This document shows, in pieces, positions 34,400 through 64,000 of a stretch of 64,000 bases of DNA (positions are counted from its first letter, which is position 1; the number at the start of each line of letters is the position of its first letter). The translations under genes were made by a program, and so were the position numbers. The notes below the pieces were generated by a model, which did not search any database, was not told the origin of the DNA, and was given only the letters and a program-made list of their open reading frames with translations. The stretch is from assembly GCF_019393635.1 (NCBI RefSeq), contig NC_057861.1:381865315-381929314 (forward strand). Direction: 5' to 3'. The DNA is from Dromiciops gliroides (taxonomy: Eukaryota; Chordata; Mammalia; Microbiotheria; Microbiotheriidae).

Positions 34400-36550
34400 A
34401 GAAATAGATGAGAAGTTTGTAGAACACATGACAGAAACATGATATAGTAGTCACAGAGGACTTATCCAGAATCTGCCAAAAGCTTAATTTCACCCTTGAA
34501 AAGGTGGAAGAGCCAACAAAGGGAAAGTATGTTCTGGAGCTGATTCATACTAATAAGGAGAAACTGGTTGCTGGGGTGGAAATGATGGAAATTCTGGGAG
34601 ATATGAATTCTTTCTTCCAGAGTTTGACAGAAGAGAGGTAATCTGCTACAGTCTGTAATGTACCCTAGATATGGGGAGAGCATATTTCAAAGGATTCAGA
34701 GGAAAAATAGATAGTATCCCATGAAGCAAAATGCTACAGGGGAAATTAACCTGGGAAAAATGGGAGATAGTTAAGAAATTCTAAAAACAGAAAGAAAATA
34801 ATTCCTATGAGAAGGGGGAAATGGGATTTATCTGAAGAAACTAATGTAAATGCACAGAAGTCACCAACAAACTTCGATTTTTATGATATTCCCAAAAGAT
34901 GGAAGCAAGGCATGGTATGGCAAGGTCATATAAAAAAAGTGCCCAGAATATTAAAGCTCAGACTCAGCAGATGCTAACAAAGGAAGCTAAAAACAAAATG
35001 GGAATTTTTAAAAGCTATACTGAGAGAAAAGGAAGGATAAAATAAGGGACAGCAAGTCTGCTTCAGGTCAAAAGGATAATGGTAAGTGACAGAGAAAAGG
35101 TAAAACTGTTCAATTCTAATTTTATTCTAGTGGGGTTTTTTTCCCCGCCACATCATGGCATGGAGGTGGCCCCTATGTTCTCAAAGGCTATCCCAGTACA
35201 CTGTAGGCTCTAGTTGGTTTTACCATGCTAGAAAGCTTTGAGTATGACCCCTGAAATAAGAGCATCTGTTTTCAGAAGATCACCCTAGCTCACTACAAAG
35301 AGACATATAACCAGTGAGCTAGTCACTTAGCAATAATTTCTGTTTGGCCACAGCAACCCCTAAATCAAAGTATATGGAAATAGCTTATATGGCAACTTCA
35401 GTTGCTGAGGTTAGACGTAAAAAAAAATAATGAAGAACCTGATAAGCCATCCCAGATCAAATCAACATGTACTACCATTCTTATTGACTTCAATGAAAAG
35501 GTTGAATATGGTAAAGATGCTGGGAAGGATGATATCATAGTTCAAGAAGAATGAGAGACCAAAGATTTGTGAACTACTTAGAAACCTCATGACACTGTAA
35601 CATGAATCCTTTTGTTTCTTTGAAGAAAGAATTGATAGACACTAGACATGATAAATGCCAAATAATACTGTGTCCATATATGTAAATTATTGTAATTACT
35701 AAGATATTATTGATGTGGATGTTATCCAAGAAACAGCTTTCAGGAAATATTTAAGAGCATAAACTTATCATAGCTAAGATTAAAATTAGCAAAACATAAA
35801 AATGGAAAAAAAATACATCATGGTGTACAATTGAAAAAATTAAATACCCCAGCCTTAATTGTTTAAACAAACAAACAAACAAAAAAGATGACTTCCTTTA
35901 TGGAGGCAGTAAGTTCATCTCCCTCATATCAGCTTCTGCAAAAAAAACCAAAAGCCAAAAAACCCCAAACTCCCCCCAAACTGTACCAGACTAAAGAATA
36001 ATTAAGAAATCCAATGAGAAACTACATTAAGTGACATCTTTTTGGCCATAACTGTAGAAAGTCAAAAGATTAGGAAAACAGTAAAGGAGGCCACCAGAAA
36101 AATCAAAGCCAGCAAGCAGCTACCCAGCATGATCAAAGATATTTAGTCAGCAAAGTTCTGTGTCTGAAAGGCAAAGAGTGAAGGGGCCTCTCAACAAATT
36201 TCAGGGAGATCTGTACAGATGTTTCAGAGTTCAAATCAGGATACTCTAAGCCCAGGTACTCAGAGGTCCATACTATTTTGTCCTGATATATATCCTAACA
36301 TATATTGGGAAAGACAACATATGGCTTTCCAATGTTCTGAACCTCAAAAATTCATGGTGGAAGTTGGTACTGGAACCCAGATGACCCAAAATGAGACAAG
36401 GAAGGAAGACTGGCACTTGGCTCCAATTCAGAAACTACAGTTGAAGAGATGAGTAAAGAATTATAATAAAGTCTAGTAAATACTCAAAATCCAACATAGA
36501 AGAGAGTAACTCTACACCAACAGTAAGCAGAGATTCAAAGGAAAAAAGGC
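34400..36550. other. Intronic stretch of DROSHA, unclassified
   Basis: Purine-rich sequence, probably old repeats, but I could not place it in a family. Some stretches (34490-35050) look like worn protein-coding repeat on the plus strand. No gene is supported. Confidence 0.3.
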
Positions 36551-36559
36551 TTCACACAG

Positions 36560-37620
36560 AAACTATATGAATACCTAGAAGAAATTAAAAAAATAAAAGA
36601 TCGAGAGAAAAGATTTGGAAAAACATAGCTTAGAAGAAAAAGTGACATATCTAACTCAAGTAACAGATGCCCTGAAATTTAAAACAGATCAAACAGATAT
36701 GAATGACTCCATGAAACAACAAAAATATTAGGTCAAAATCAAGAATATTAGAAATGTAAGGCATCAAAAATGAAAAATAATTGACCTGAAAAACAGGTCA
36801 AGGAGAGATAATTTAAGAATCACTACAATATCTGAAAATCAGGATATGTCAGTCAAAATCTCGTGCTTCCTTCCAGGTTAAAGAAATAATGCTTCAAGCA
36901 ACCAAAAAGAAAGAGTTCAACCAAGAAAGCATAAGTAGGATCACACAGGACATGAAAGCTTCTAGCACAAACCAGAGAACAGCTTGGAAAAAATATTCCA
37001 AAAGATAAAAGCTTGAAATAATAACTAACCTTGATACAGCACCTACTATGTGTCAACATAGTGTTAAGTGCTTTATAATTACCATCAAATTTGATCCCCA
37101 TTTTATAGATGAGGAAACCAAAGAAAATAGAGGTTGAGTGACTTGCCCAGGGCCACACAGCTAAAAAAACGTGTCTGAGGCCATACTTGAACCCAGCTGT
37201 TTCTGATTGCAGGCCCAGCACTCTACCCACTACATCTTCTAGCTTACAACCAAGAAAAAAAACTTACCCTTTTAAAGCTAAGTAAACTCCTACCAAAAAA
37301 AAAAAAAAATGTGTATGTATATATTGCACGCACACACACACACAGATATATGGACTTTTAAGAGGACTTTCAAACATTTGATAAAAACATGAACTTTGAT
37401 ATGCAAATACAAAACTAAAGAGAAACTTGGGTAAATTTATTTGAGCAATTTAAAGTCATATGATGATTTAATGCTAACAATGTAATAAGCAAAGTAAAAA
37501 CAAGGGTATCTTGAGAATTTTAATGTCTTCAAAAGGTATTGAGAGAATTAATTAAAAAAAAGATTTGGTTCTGTTCTGAGGGTTTTGTGAAAGAAAAGGA
37601 AGGGCATGGGGTACATACTA
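36560..37620 (+). repeat. L1/HAL1 ORF1-like remnant with an inserted MIR
   Basis: Coiled-coil-like A-rich text, then AGAGATAATTTAAGAATCAC (RDNLRIT) and CAAGCAACCAAAAAGAAAGA, which recall ORF1 of L1-type elements. The MIR-like unit at about 37030-37245 splits it. Confidence 0.4.
37030..37245 (-). repeat. MIR-type CORE-SINE
   Basis: Antisense: TAGATGAGGAAACC, GACTTGCCCAGGGCCACAC, ending near TCTACCCACTAC. Confidence 0.75.
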
Positions 37621-37859
37621 GGTTGGAAAAAAGAGGCAGAACTTGCTGCTTTTCATAACTGGAACGAACGAGAAGTATACAAATAAAGAAAAACGGCTAG
37701 AGGAACTGAGCATGATAAACTTTAATCTTATTTGAACTAAGAATAGAAAGAATCCTGTCCTATAACAAAAAAACAACAAAATAGAAAAAAACAAAAACAA
37801 AAGCGTGAGACAAGGCATAGAATAGGAATTAGTCACTTTAATAGAGGAGATACAGCACA

Positions 37860-39100
37860 GAATGCAAGTAGAAGAACTTTTTCTCTGTGGATAATGAGGT
37901 CCTCCATATGTTGTTTCTCAAATAAGACACTTGGATGATTTCATCAAAAGTTTTGAGTTATTACAGAGGTTCCGGGAAGAGATTTGTAATCAAAGAAGTT
38001 TGGTTTGTCTATCTACATAGGAAAAACCAAGTGGACGAAAAATGTTTATTAGTCAGATTTTAATATTCTTTTAGATGCACATATCATAATACTTGAATTG
38101 ACAATATTATTAATGGACAATGAGTTGGGTGGAGCTGAACAGGAGTTGGTGAATGGGTTGGCTTGATTTGGGAAAAATTGCAAACCTTCTAGCTTCCCAT
38201 GGAAGCAAAGTGTCATCTTTTTAATACTAACAATTTAAACTGGTGCTGCTTTTAGGTAGCAAGACATGGAATACAAACGCCTCTGAAGAACTAAAAATGA
38301 ATATCATACAGAAGGCAATGGAAAAGTGCATGGTATAATAATCAGGTTACAACATATAACTAACAAGAACTCTGAAGAAAAGGAGTAAAAGATGTCATCA
38401 AGAAACTGTATGACAGGAAAAGAATATGGACTATTCATGAGGAAAGAAAAAGGGATGATAGGTTGGAAAGCTATTCTTGGTTGTAAGTTAAGTTGTGAAT
38501 TATGGAAAACTTTTTAAAGGATGTAGATAAAAGTCATATAGGACAAGCAAGTGATAGATGGTTACAGTCTGCATTGTTGGAAGGTACTATTTTTTATGTT
38601 TATGTTTATTTATTTTGTTTAACATTTCCCAATTACCTTTTAATCATTTCTTTTGGACTTCAATTATGTACTTGAAGGAGACTGGCATGACACATGTTTG
38701 GCACTTCTACATCAAAACACCTGATCTCCAGTCAATAATACTGAACAAGTTCAGAAGCTGAACTCAGAGACTCTCTAATACAAACTGAACAATTATAAAA
38801 AGCTGGAGGGTACTACTGAATGAGTAAGATCACAGATGCAGTAGAACTTCTCATCTAAGGATAACTTTTACACTGAAAATTCCCTCATTTCTGTGTTACA
38901 CTTTCAGTGTCTTTTCCTAACATTTCTCATTCATCACTACATTTGGGCACATCACATTCATATTCTGCACTGTGCCCTCATCGCCTCTCCTTGGTTTCCA
39001 CCACTCTCCCCCCAAACTAACATTTATTACCACTGCTCCCAAAAGTTTGAAACACCTGGGAAACAAAATTTTTAAAGGCTAAAACTTTTAAGCAGGAGGT
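37860..39100. other. DROSHA intron 1, nothing recognised
   Basis: No clear repeat, RNA gene or conserved exon seen on either strand. Confidence 0.35.
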
Positions 39101-39309
39101 ACTAAATAAAGTGTGGGTTTTTTGGATGACCTAATCCAGCACCCTAATTTTACAGATGAGGAAACTGAATTCATGAGGTCACAATAGTAAACACTTTTTT
39201 CATTTATGTCCAGAGCTTATCCCTGTACATTTTTATTACATGCATGGTATTATATAGTACCTGCTTTTCTATAAACATAGCATTATAAACTACTTATCTC
39301 TAAGTAGTG

Positions 39310-39480
39310 CTTATCTATAAGCATAGTGTTATAGGAGAAAGAACACTAAACTGAATTAATAAGACTTTGGTTTGAGTCTTATCTTTGCCAATGACTCCGT
39401 ATGTAACTTAGGCAAAAAAATCTATTAAAGCTTCAGTTTCCACATTTGTAAAACAAAGTTAATGATACTTACGTTATTGT
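39310..39480 (+). repeat. MIR
   Basis: Sense: GGTTTGAGTCTTATCTTTGC, CTTCAGTTTCCACATTTGTA. Confidence 0.65.
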
Positions 39481-39514
39481 CACAAGGAAAGTATTTAAGA
39501 AACCAGGATTCCCT

Positions 39515-40555
39515 ATATGAGTCAATAAAGCATTTATCAAGCACCTACTATGTACCAGTCAATGTGCCAGACAATATTAAAAGACAAAAATAAAGTCTTT
39601 GACCTTAAGGAGTGTACATTCTAACCAGGGAATGTGTGCAGTGATAGGCAGATAAAAATGTATAAAATAGATACAAGGTAAATTTGGCAGGCAGCAGGAA
39701 TCATGTATGTGGCCCTTGAGTTGAGCCTTGAAGAAACTAGGGATTCTTATAGTAAGAGATGGAGATGATGAGGGAGTCTATTCTAGGCACTGGGGCCCAG
39801 TCAACACTGAGGCACAGAAAGGATTTCAAGTGTTGTGCATGAAAAACAGTAAGAAGGTAAGTCTGGCTGAAACTATAATTCATGTGAAAGGCAGGATAAT
39901 AATAAAGCAGAAAATTAAGTTGAGATGTTGTGAAAGGCTTTATAATCCAAAAACAGTTTTTATTTGATTTTTGATCTCAGGGTGTCACTGGAATTTTATT
40001 CAGTAGAGGAGTGACATGGTCAGAAAATCAGTTGGGCAGGTGTGTGGAGGATGAATGGACATGGGAAAAGATTGAGACAAATTAGGAGGCTATTTCAACA
40101 ATCTAGTTGAGAACTCATAAGGCCCTGAAAGACAAAAGCACCAGGATAACTGGAAAGGAGAAGCAGCTGTGGAGGTAGAAGCACAGGAATTGACAAACTG
40201 ATGGGGTATATAGAATAAGTGAGAGTGAGGAGTCAGTCAAAAATGACATCATAGTTTCAAATCCCAGTCACTAAAAGGATGATAGTACCAACAGAAATAG
40301 AGAGATTTAGAAGAGGTGTTAATTTTGGAGGAAGGCTAATCAGTCAACAAGCTTTTAAGTGTCTGCTATATGCCAAGCACTATGGTAGGCAATAGGGATC
40401 CAAATACAAAAAGGGAATCAATTTCTCCTCTCAATGAGCTTACATTCTAATGGGATAGGTTCAGTTTGGGTCAGGACATTCTGTTTGAAATACCAACTAG
40501 GCAATTTGGTAATGCAGGAATGAAGTTCAGGAGAGAAAATAAGATGGGCTATATA
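39515..40555 (-). repeat. L2 LINE pieces, two 3' ends in a row
   Basis: A first antisense 3' end at AGCATTTATCAAGCACCTAC (39530) runs to about 40320. A second starts at CAAGCTTTTAAGTGTCTGCT (40350). They are separate insertions in the same orientation. Confidence 0.75.
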
Positions 40556-40556
40556 T

Positions 40557-40708
40557 TTTTTTAATTTTTTTGGTGGAGCAATGAGGGTTAAGTGACTTGC
40601 TCAGGGTCACACAGCTAGTAAGTGTCAAATGCCTGAGGCTGGATTTGAACTCAGGTCCTCCTGAATCCAGGGCCAGTGCTTTATCCACTGTGCCACCTAG
40701 CTGCCCCC
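40557..40708 (-). repeat. WSINE1-like SINE
   Basis: Antisense, flanked by GGCTATATA on both sides. Confidence 0.9.
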
Positions 40709-40869
40709 AAAGGCTATATAGATATGGAAATCACTATTAGCTAAATATGAGAAATTGTTCTGCACAGAAAGAAATGCGTTTATAGTAATTTTGTATGGTG
40801 TTTTGTTTACTGCTTAGTCTACCATGCTCAATATATAATTATAATGATAATAAGCTCTAAATAGTGCTT

Positions 40870-41085
40870 TGTATGGTACTTTAGTACAAAGCATTTTACA
40901 TGTTACCCATTTGATCTTCACCACAACCCCAGAAATGTTAAGTACTATTATCCCCATTTTATAGATGAGGAAACTAAAACTGAGTGAGGTCATGTAACTT
41001 GCCCAGCTACTTCTGTAAGAAGGGATTTGAATCCAGGTCTTCCGGACTCCCAACACCTCCACTACAGCACCACACTTCTTGGAAA
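40870..41085 (-). repeat. MIR
   Basis: Antisense: TATCCCCATTTTATAGATGA, GGAAACTAAAACTGAG, AACTTGCCCAG. Confidence 0.75.
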
Positions 41086-41813
41086 TTTTTATATTTATAA
41101 ATAAAACGGTTATGAAATTAAAGCCCTAAAGACATAATAAACAAAAGCATAAAAGCATCACTGAAAAATTTAACTTAAAAACCGAAAAGGCTTGTGCCCC
41201 TGCCCCCCTGCTCGTCCCCCTCCCCCCCCCCAAGTAAGCCACGTATCTGAAAAGCGGGTCGGGGTCTTTAGGAAGACCCCGGGGAGAAGGTTAGGGCTGA
41301 AGAAGGGACCGTTCAGGTAAATGCATGCAGCCACAACGACAAGCTGACACTGCTTTTCAAGGACCAACCAAGCTACGCACTGAGAGGCTCATCAGCAGCA
41401 GGCTGTCCATTGGGGGATGGATTCTTTGCCCATGGCAACCAACCTATGAATCAAAGAAGAGAAATCTGAAATCCGCCCTGCTGCTTCCCCACCCCCACCG
41501 CGCCGCGGGGTCAGAGCCTCCATCCCCGCCGGGGTCGCTTTCTCTCTAGCGTCCCCACATCGCAGCGGGATCTTCGTGGGATTCCGGGCGGGAGGGGGCT
41601 TAAGGACGACCTAAGCCAGGAGAAGGGCAGGGCACTGATGCCCGAGGCCCCACCACGGCGGGGAGCGAGACCAGACCCCGGCCGGCCCCGGCATCCCCCC
41701 CGCCCCGCCTCCGTGAGACTGCGGCTTCTCCAGGGACCCGGGGCAGCGCGTTCCGGAACAGACACCCGCAGTCTAGGTTCCATTCACCGGCCTTGCTTCT
41801 TACCTGAAAGGAG

Positions 41814-42060
41814 TTCCCGGGGAGCCGGGTGGCGGGGCCAGCGAACCGCCGCCACCAGGCGGAAAAAAAAAAAAAGAGAGAGAGAGAGACGAGCCCGGAG
41901 GGCCGAAGCTGCGGCAGGCGAGTCCGCACCTCCGGAACAGGAAGCCAGGGCGTAAAGGGCAGGACTGCGGCGCGCGAGGCAGCCCTGCGGCAGGCGCAGG
42001 CGCCCCAGGTTGCCTCCGAAATTGGGACAGGAGCGTGTGCGTCAGGAAGAGCGAAGTCTA
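41814..42060 (-). other. DROSHA: DROSHA non-coding first exon (5' UTR), upper end approximate
   Basis: On the minus strand a strong donor, CTTTCAG|GTAAGA, ends a GC-rich segment inside the CpG-rich promoter region. It sits where the first exon of DROSHA is expected, directly upstream of the divergent C5orf22 start. The transcription start cannot be fixed by eye, so the upper boundary is a guess. A purine run (about 13 A followed by GA repeats on the plus strand at 41863-41889) lies within it. Confidence 0.6.
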
Positions 42061-42066
42061 GAAGAT

Positions 42067-42118
42067 CCAATCAGCACTGTGCATCCCTCACGGGGCGTAG
42101 CGACCCAAGCTGGATTGG
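42067..42118. promoter_or_regulatory. Pair of opposed CCAAT boxes between the two genes
   Basis: CCAATCAGC at 42067 and its reverse form GGATTGGCC (ATTGG at 42114-42118) face each other about 45 bases apart, with a GGGGCG element between. The full CCAATCA context is typical of NF-Y sites and common in bidirectional promoters. Confidence 0.55.
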
Positions 42119-42253
42119 CCCTACACCTTTCTCTTTTTACATCCGGGTGAAAGCTAGTATTTCCGCTGACTTTTTCTTTGCTCCTTGTTGGTCTTGGGGG
42201 GGGGGCTTTGATCCTCTAAATTTCTCCCCTACGTTCTTCTTTCAGCTCTTCGC

Positions 42254-42274
42254 ATGGAACGTCCGCGAGCCTGA
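42254..42274 (+). other. Six-codon upstream ORF before C5orf22
   Basis: ATG GAA CGT CCG CGA GCC TGA ends 50 bases before the main ATG. Whether it is transcribed depends on an unmapped start site. Confidence 0.35.
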
Positions 42275-42324
42275 GGTTCCATCTCGGAACTCTGGAAGCC
42301 TCGAAGTTCTGAGCGCGGATAAAA

Positions 42325-61619
<19,295 letters not shown>

Positions 61620-62009
61620 AAGGAAAAAAGACTCCTATTCCATCTAAAAAATGTATTAGTAATTTTTTACTAACTCTCCTATGCAGCGTCTTAAAATGAA
61701 TATTTTGGTTTCTTAGAATCTTTCATTTGGAATTTTTTCCAGTGATCTAATCATCAGTCCCCATCTATCTAGGCTGTTGAATATCAAATATGCCAATTTG
61801 AAGAGTAACTATATTACTATATCTTTTTGTCTGTCTTTTTTCTGTCCTCCATGTCCCTTCCCAACCCAGTTCTGTTTCTCAAACCTGTAGCCAAAAGTAC
61901 AATGGACCCTGCTTATAGGATTAAGAGCTAGATGGGACTTTAGAAGTTATATAATCCAGCTCCCTCATTTTAAAGATCAAGTAACTATGGGTACTGGTAA
62001 CCTAAGTAG

Positions 62010-62053
62010 CTAAGTGGTGCAATGGATACTGCTGGTCCTGGAGTCAGAAAGAC
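62010..62053 (+). repeat. SINE head fragment
   Basis: GTGGTGCAATGGATAC and CTGGTCCTGGAGTCAG, then cut off where the antisense retrocopy-like segment begins. Confidence 0.7.
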
Positions 62054-62440
62054 ATTTGTTTTTTCCTTTCAAAAGCCCAAAAACATTTATTTAGGGACCC
62101 CTCAGAATATACATATATACACACAAAATACACAGCTACATTTGAGCTTACCTTCCACATGACATTAGAAAGCTACCCCTCATTAAGGATTATAAGGTGG
62201 GTACTCTTGAATTTGGTTTCATGGGCTCTCAGTTTTTAACCAAAGCCATGCAAGCCTAGGATTACACATATTGGAGATCACTGACCATACGACCTGATGA
62301 AGCTGCTGCAGAGAAGAGTGTTTATAGCATGCTAGAAAGCTGTGACGATTCTCAACAGATCCTGTACAACATCGCAGTTTTTCCATTTTTTAAAACAGAT
62401 CAACTTGCCCTTTCAGAATCCTAGATCACGTAATGTGGGG
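62054..62440 (-). pseudogene. Possible processed retrocopy 3' end, gene not identified
   Basis: On the minus strand the left end reads AATAAATGTTTTTGGGC and then an A-rich tail AAAGGAAAAAACAAA, the form of an mRNA 3' end. It abuts a plus-strand SINE head broken off mid-unit at GTCAGAAAGACAT, as an insertion would do. I see no convincing protein, so it may be a 3' UTR copy. It could relate to the NDC80 retrocopy 600 bases to the right, but I cannot show that. Confidence 0.35.
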
Positions 62441-62456
62441 TGGGAAGTGATGGATA

Positions 62457-62462
62457 AATAAA
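62457..62462 (+). promoter_or_regulatory. Candidate polyadenylation signal for C5orf22
   Basis: First canonical AATAAA downstream of the C5orf22 stop; another lies near 62888. No cDNA support is available here. Confidence 0.35.
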
Positions 62463-63034
62463 TGCCAGAATGTAATTTCCCTTTTGGCCAAATTGAGTAT
62501 TTGGATATTGGAAGCACTACATCAATAGAATGATAGTAAGTCTTCTTCTAAAGGTTTTAAGTTCCTTAGAATTATTATATGATTCTTAATGGCATAGGCC
62601 CCATTGATATTTTGTAGTGCTCAATACAATGCATACAGTGTGCATATTTGTGGAGGATAAGGCAAAAATTCTAATTGAATATGGCATCATAGGTAGAGGA
62701 AGAAAAGCTTAACAATTATTTTTTCCTTTCCATTGATTTTCTGAAGGCCATAGTGCATGGTTTTATTTGAATCATTTTTATTGTAAATATAAATACATAT
62801 TTTGTCCTTAATTGGTCTTTTGGAGATCCTAGTACATCAAGAGTAGGGGGAGTTGAATGAATAACATACTGTCAGATTAGCACTTAGAAAATAAATTCAA
62901 GAATGATAGGAAGATACAGGTTGGCAAGTACAGATGCAAAGAGTAAAAATTCTATTACTCTTCACTTCTATTAGTATTCACTTGTTTTAGGGTCTCTGAA
63001 CCTATTATTTTATGTAGAACTTTGCTTATTCTTC

Positions 63035-63830
63035 ATTTTGGTTCAAGAGCTCCTTAAATGGTAGATAGACTTGAATCCTGTATTTAACAAGATAGTTTGT
63101 ACCAGCCTCAGGATTAAACTTAATTTCAAAGTCATAACCTTTGGAATTCTCTGCACTCTTTGGAATGTTTTAATTTTTGATCAAGTTTGTAATATTCTGC
63201 CAGTTGTGTTTCAGTTGCTTCTAGCATATTTTGTTCTTCATCCCATAAACAGCTTTTGTTCTGTCTAGTTTTGTGGTTAATTTGTTTGTTTGTTTGTTTG
63301 TTTTGGTTTTTTTGTGGGGCAATGAGGGTTAAGTCACTTGCCCAAGGTCTCACAGCTAGCAAGTGTCAAGTGTCTGAGGCCGGATTTGAACTCAGGACCT
63401 CCTGAATCCAGAGCCAGTGCTTTTCCCACTGGGCCACCTAGCTGCCCCCTTGTGGTTAATTTTTTGATGGTTTCCTGGAATTAATTTTTTTAATGATTTA
63501 TTCTCTTGATTTGGCAATTGAATACTTGTGGATATCAATAATATTTTGTAGCTAGGCTTCTCTTGCTTTATTGCTTCTAATTCTAGTCCTACTGTAGGAA
63601 CTTCTGGTCAAGAATGGCAGAAGACTCCAAATTGTTCATGTATGCCTGGTACTTCTGAACATCTGCTTCTAACAATCCTTTTGGTTTTCTTAGTGATACC
63701 AGACTCATTTGGCTCATTTTTTCTGTTTTGCAATTTCTTCAGTTATCCTTTTGTTTTCTGAAACTAAAGATTCTATCTTCATGTCTGTGACCTTTCCAAT
63801 CTTCTTATACCTTAAGAATAATACAGATAA
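63035..63830 (-). pseudogene. NDC80: NDC80 (HEC1) processed pseudogene, 5'-truncated, split by a SINE
   Basis: Read on the minus strand with frame changes, this encodes pieces of the NDC80 coiled coil in the right order and without introns: KIGKVTDMKIESLVSEN, EVQKY-like text, [12 protein letters not shown]-like text, [31 protein letters not shown], and [19 protein letters not shown] then [15 protein letters not shown]. Human NDC80 has LESLEAKNRALNEQIARLE, SNLESHSAILDQK, LQNIIDNQKYSVADIE, EAIETQLAEYHKLARKLK and [23 protein letters not shown]80 is the kinetochore microtubule-binding subunit; this copy has many stops and frame breaks and is dead. It covers roughly the middle to late coiled coil. 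An antisense SINE (63284-63449) interrupts it. The true C-terminus is not recognisable. Confidence 0.88.
63284..63449 (-). repeat. WSINE1-like SINE inside the NDC80 pseudogene
   Basis: Antisense; TTGTGGTTAATTT on both sides (63271, 63450). Tail shows GTTT repeats. Confidence 0.93.
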
Positions 63831-63934
63831 TGGGGCTTGGATCAAGGAGGCTGGGGTCCAGGGAGAAGGGTCCTGAAGTCAACAACAGTCAGCACCCCAG
63901 GAAAGTGCCAGTGTTGCCACCCTAGACTTATCTC

Positions 63935-64000
63935 CATGAGGTCAAATCCAGTCTCAGATACTAGCTGTATGATCCTGGGCAAGTCACTTAACTCTGTTTG
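63935..64000 (+). repeat. SINE of MIR/CORE type, cut by the window end
   Basis: AGGTCAAATCCAGTCTCAGA then GGGCAAGTCACTTAACTC. Confidence 0.75.

Larger units (their letters stand above)
61620..62470 (+). other. C5orf22: C5orf22 3' UTR, probable
   Basis: The stretch after the stop codon has no other gene in this orientation. The first AATAAA on the plus strand is at 62457-62462. A MIR-like scrap (about 61935-61985), a truncated SINE head (62010-62053) and an antisense retrocopy-like segment (62054-62440) lie inside it. Confidence 0.45.

Overview
This is nuclear DNA from a marsupial, most likely an Australian one. Two lines of evidence point there. The window holds more than 30 copies of one tRNA-derived CORE-type SINE of the kind called WSINE1/WALLSI in kangaroos, koala and dasyurids (copies begin GGGGCAGCTAGGTGG and carry the core TGTGTGACCCTGGGCAAGTC). 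It also has marsupial-style L1 3' ends together with many old L2, CR1/L3 and MIR copies. The family names are recalled, not searched.

Two conserved host genes lie head to head around a GC-rich promoter at about 41.5-42.6 kb. To the left on the minus strand is the 5' half of DROSHA, the nuclear RNase III of the Microprocessor complex. A non-coding first exon lies near 41.8-42.1 kb. The start codon is in a large proline/RS-rich exon at 28.2 kb, and seven further coding exons run down to 3.6 kb. The exons for the two RNase III domains and the dsRBD lie beyond position 1. To the right on the plus strand is the complete C5orf22 homolog (UPF0489 family): nine coding exons from 42325 to 61619, nominally 451 residues. 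Human DROSHA and C5orf22 have the same divergent arrangement, so synteny supports both calls.

The rest is introns and flanks filled with repeats: L2 fragments on both strands, CR1/L3 remnants, L1 pieces, MIRs, WSINE1-like insertions and several microsatellites. At the right end is a minus-strand processed pseudogene of the kinetochore gene NDC80, itself interrupted by a SINE. At 4.4-5.2 kb is a fossil inverted pair of LTR-like arms.

No novel gene system was found. Four observations deserve attention. (1) At least ten single-base insertions or deletions fall in otherwise highly conserved DROSHA exons, with SINE copies nearby also rich in indels; this looks like poor consensus quality, not gene death. 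(2) At four places two SINEs went into the same target site, leaving three copies of it, and at a fifth place an L1 and a SINE did so. (3) The NDC80 retrocopy. (4) The inverted LTR-like pair.
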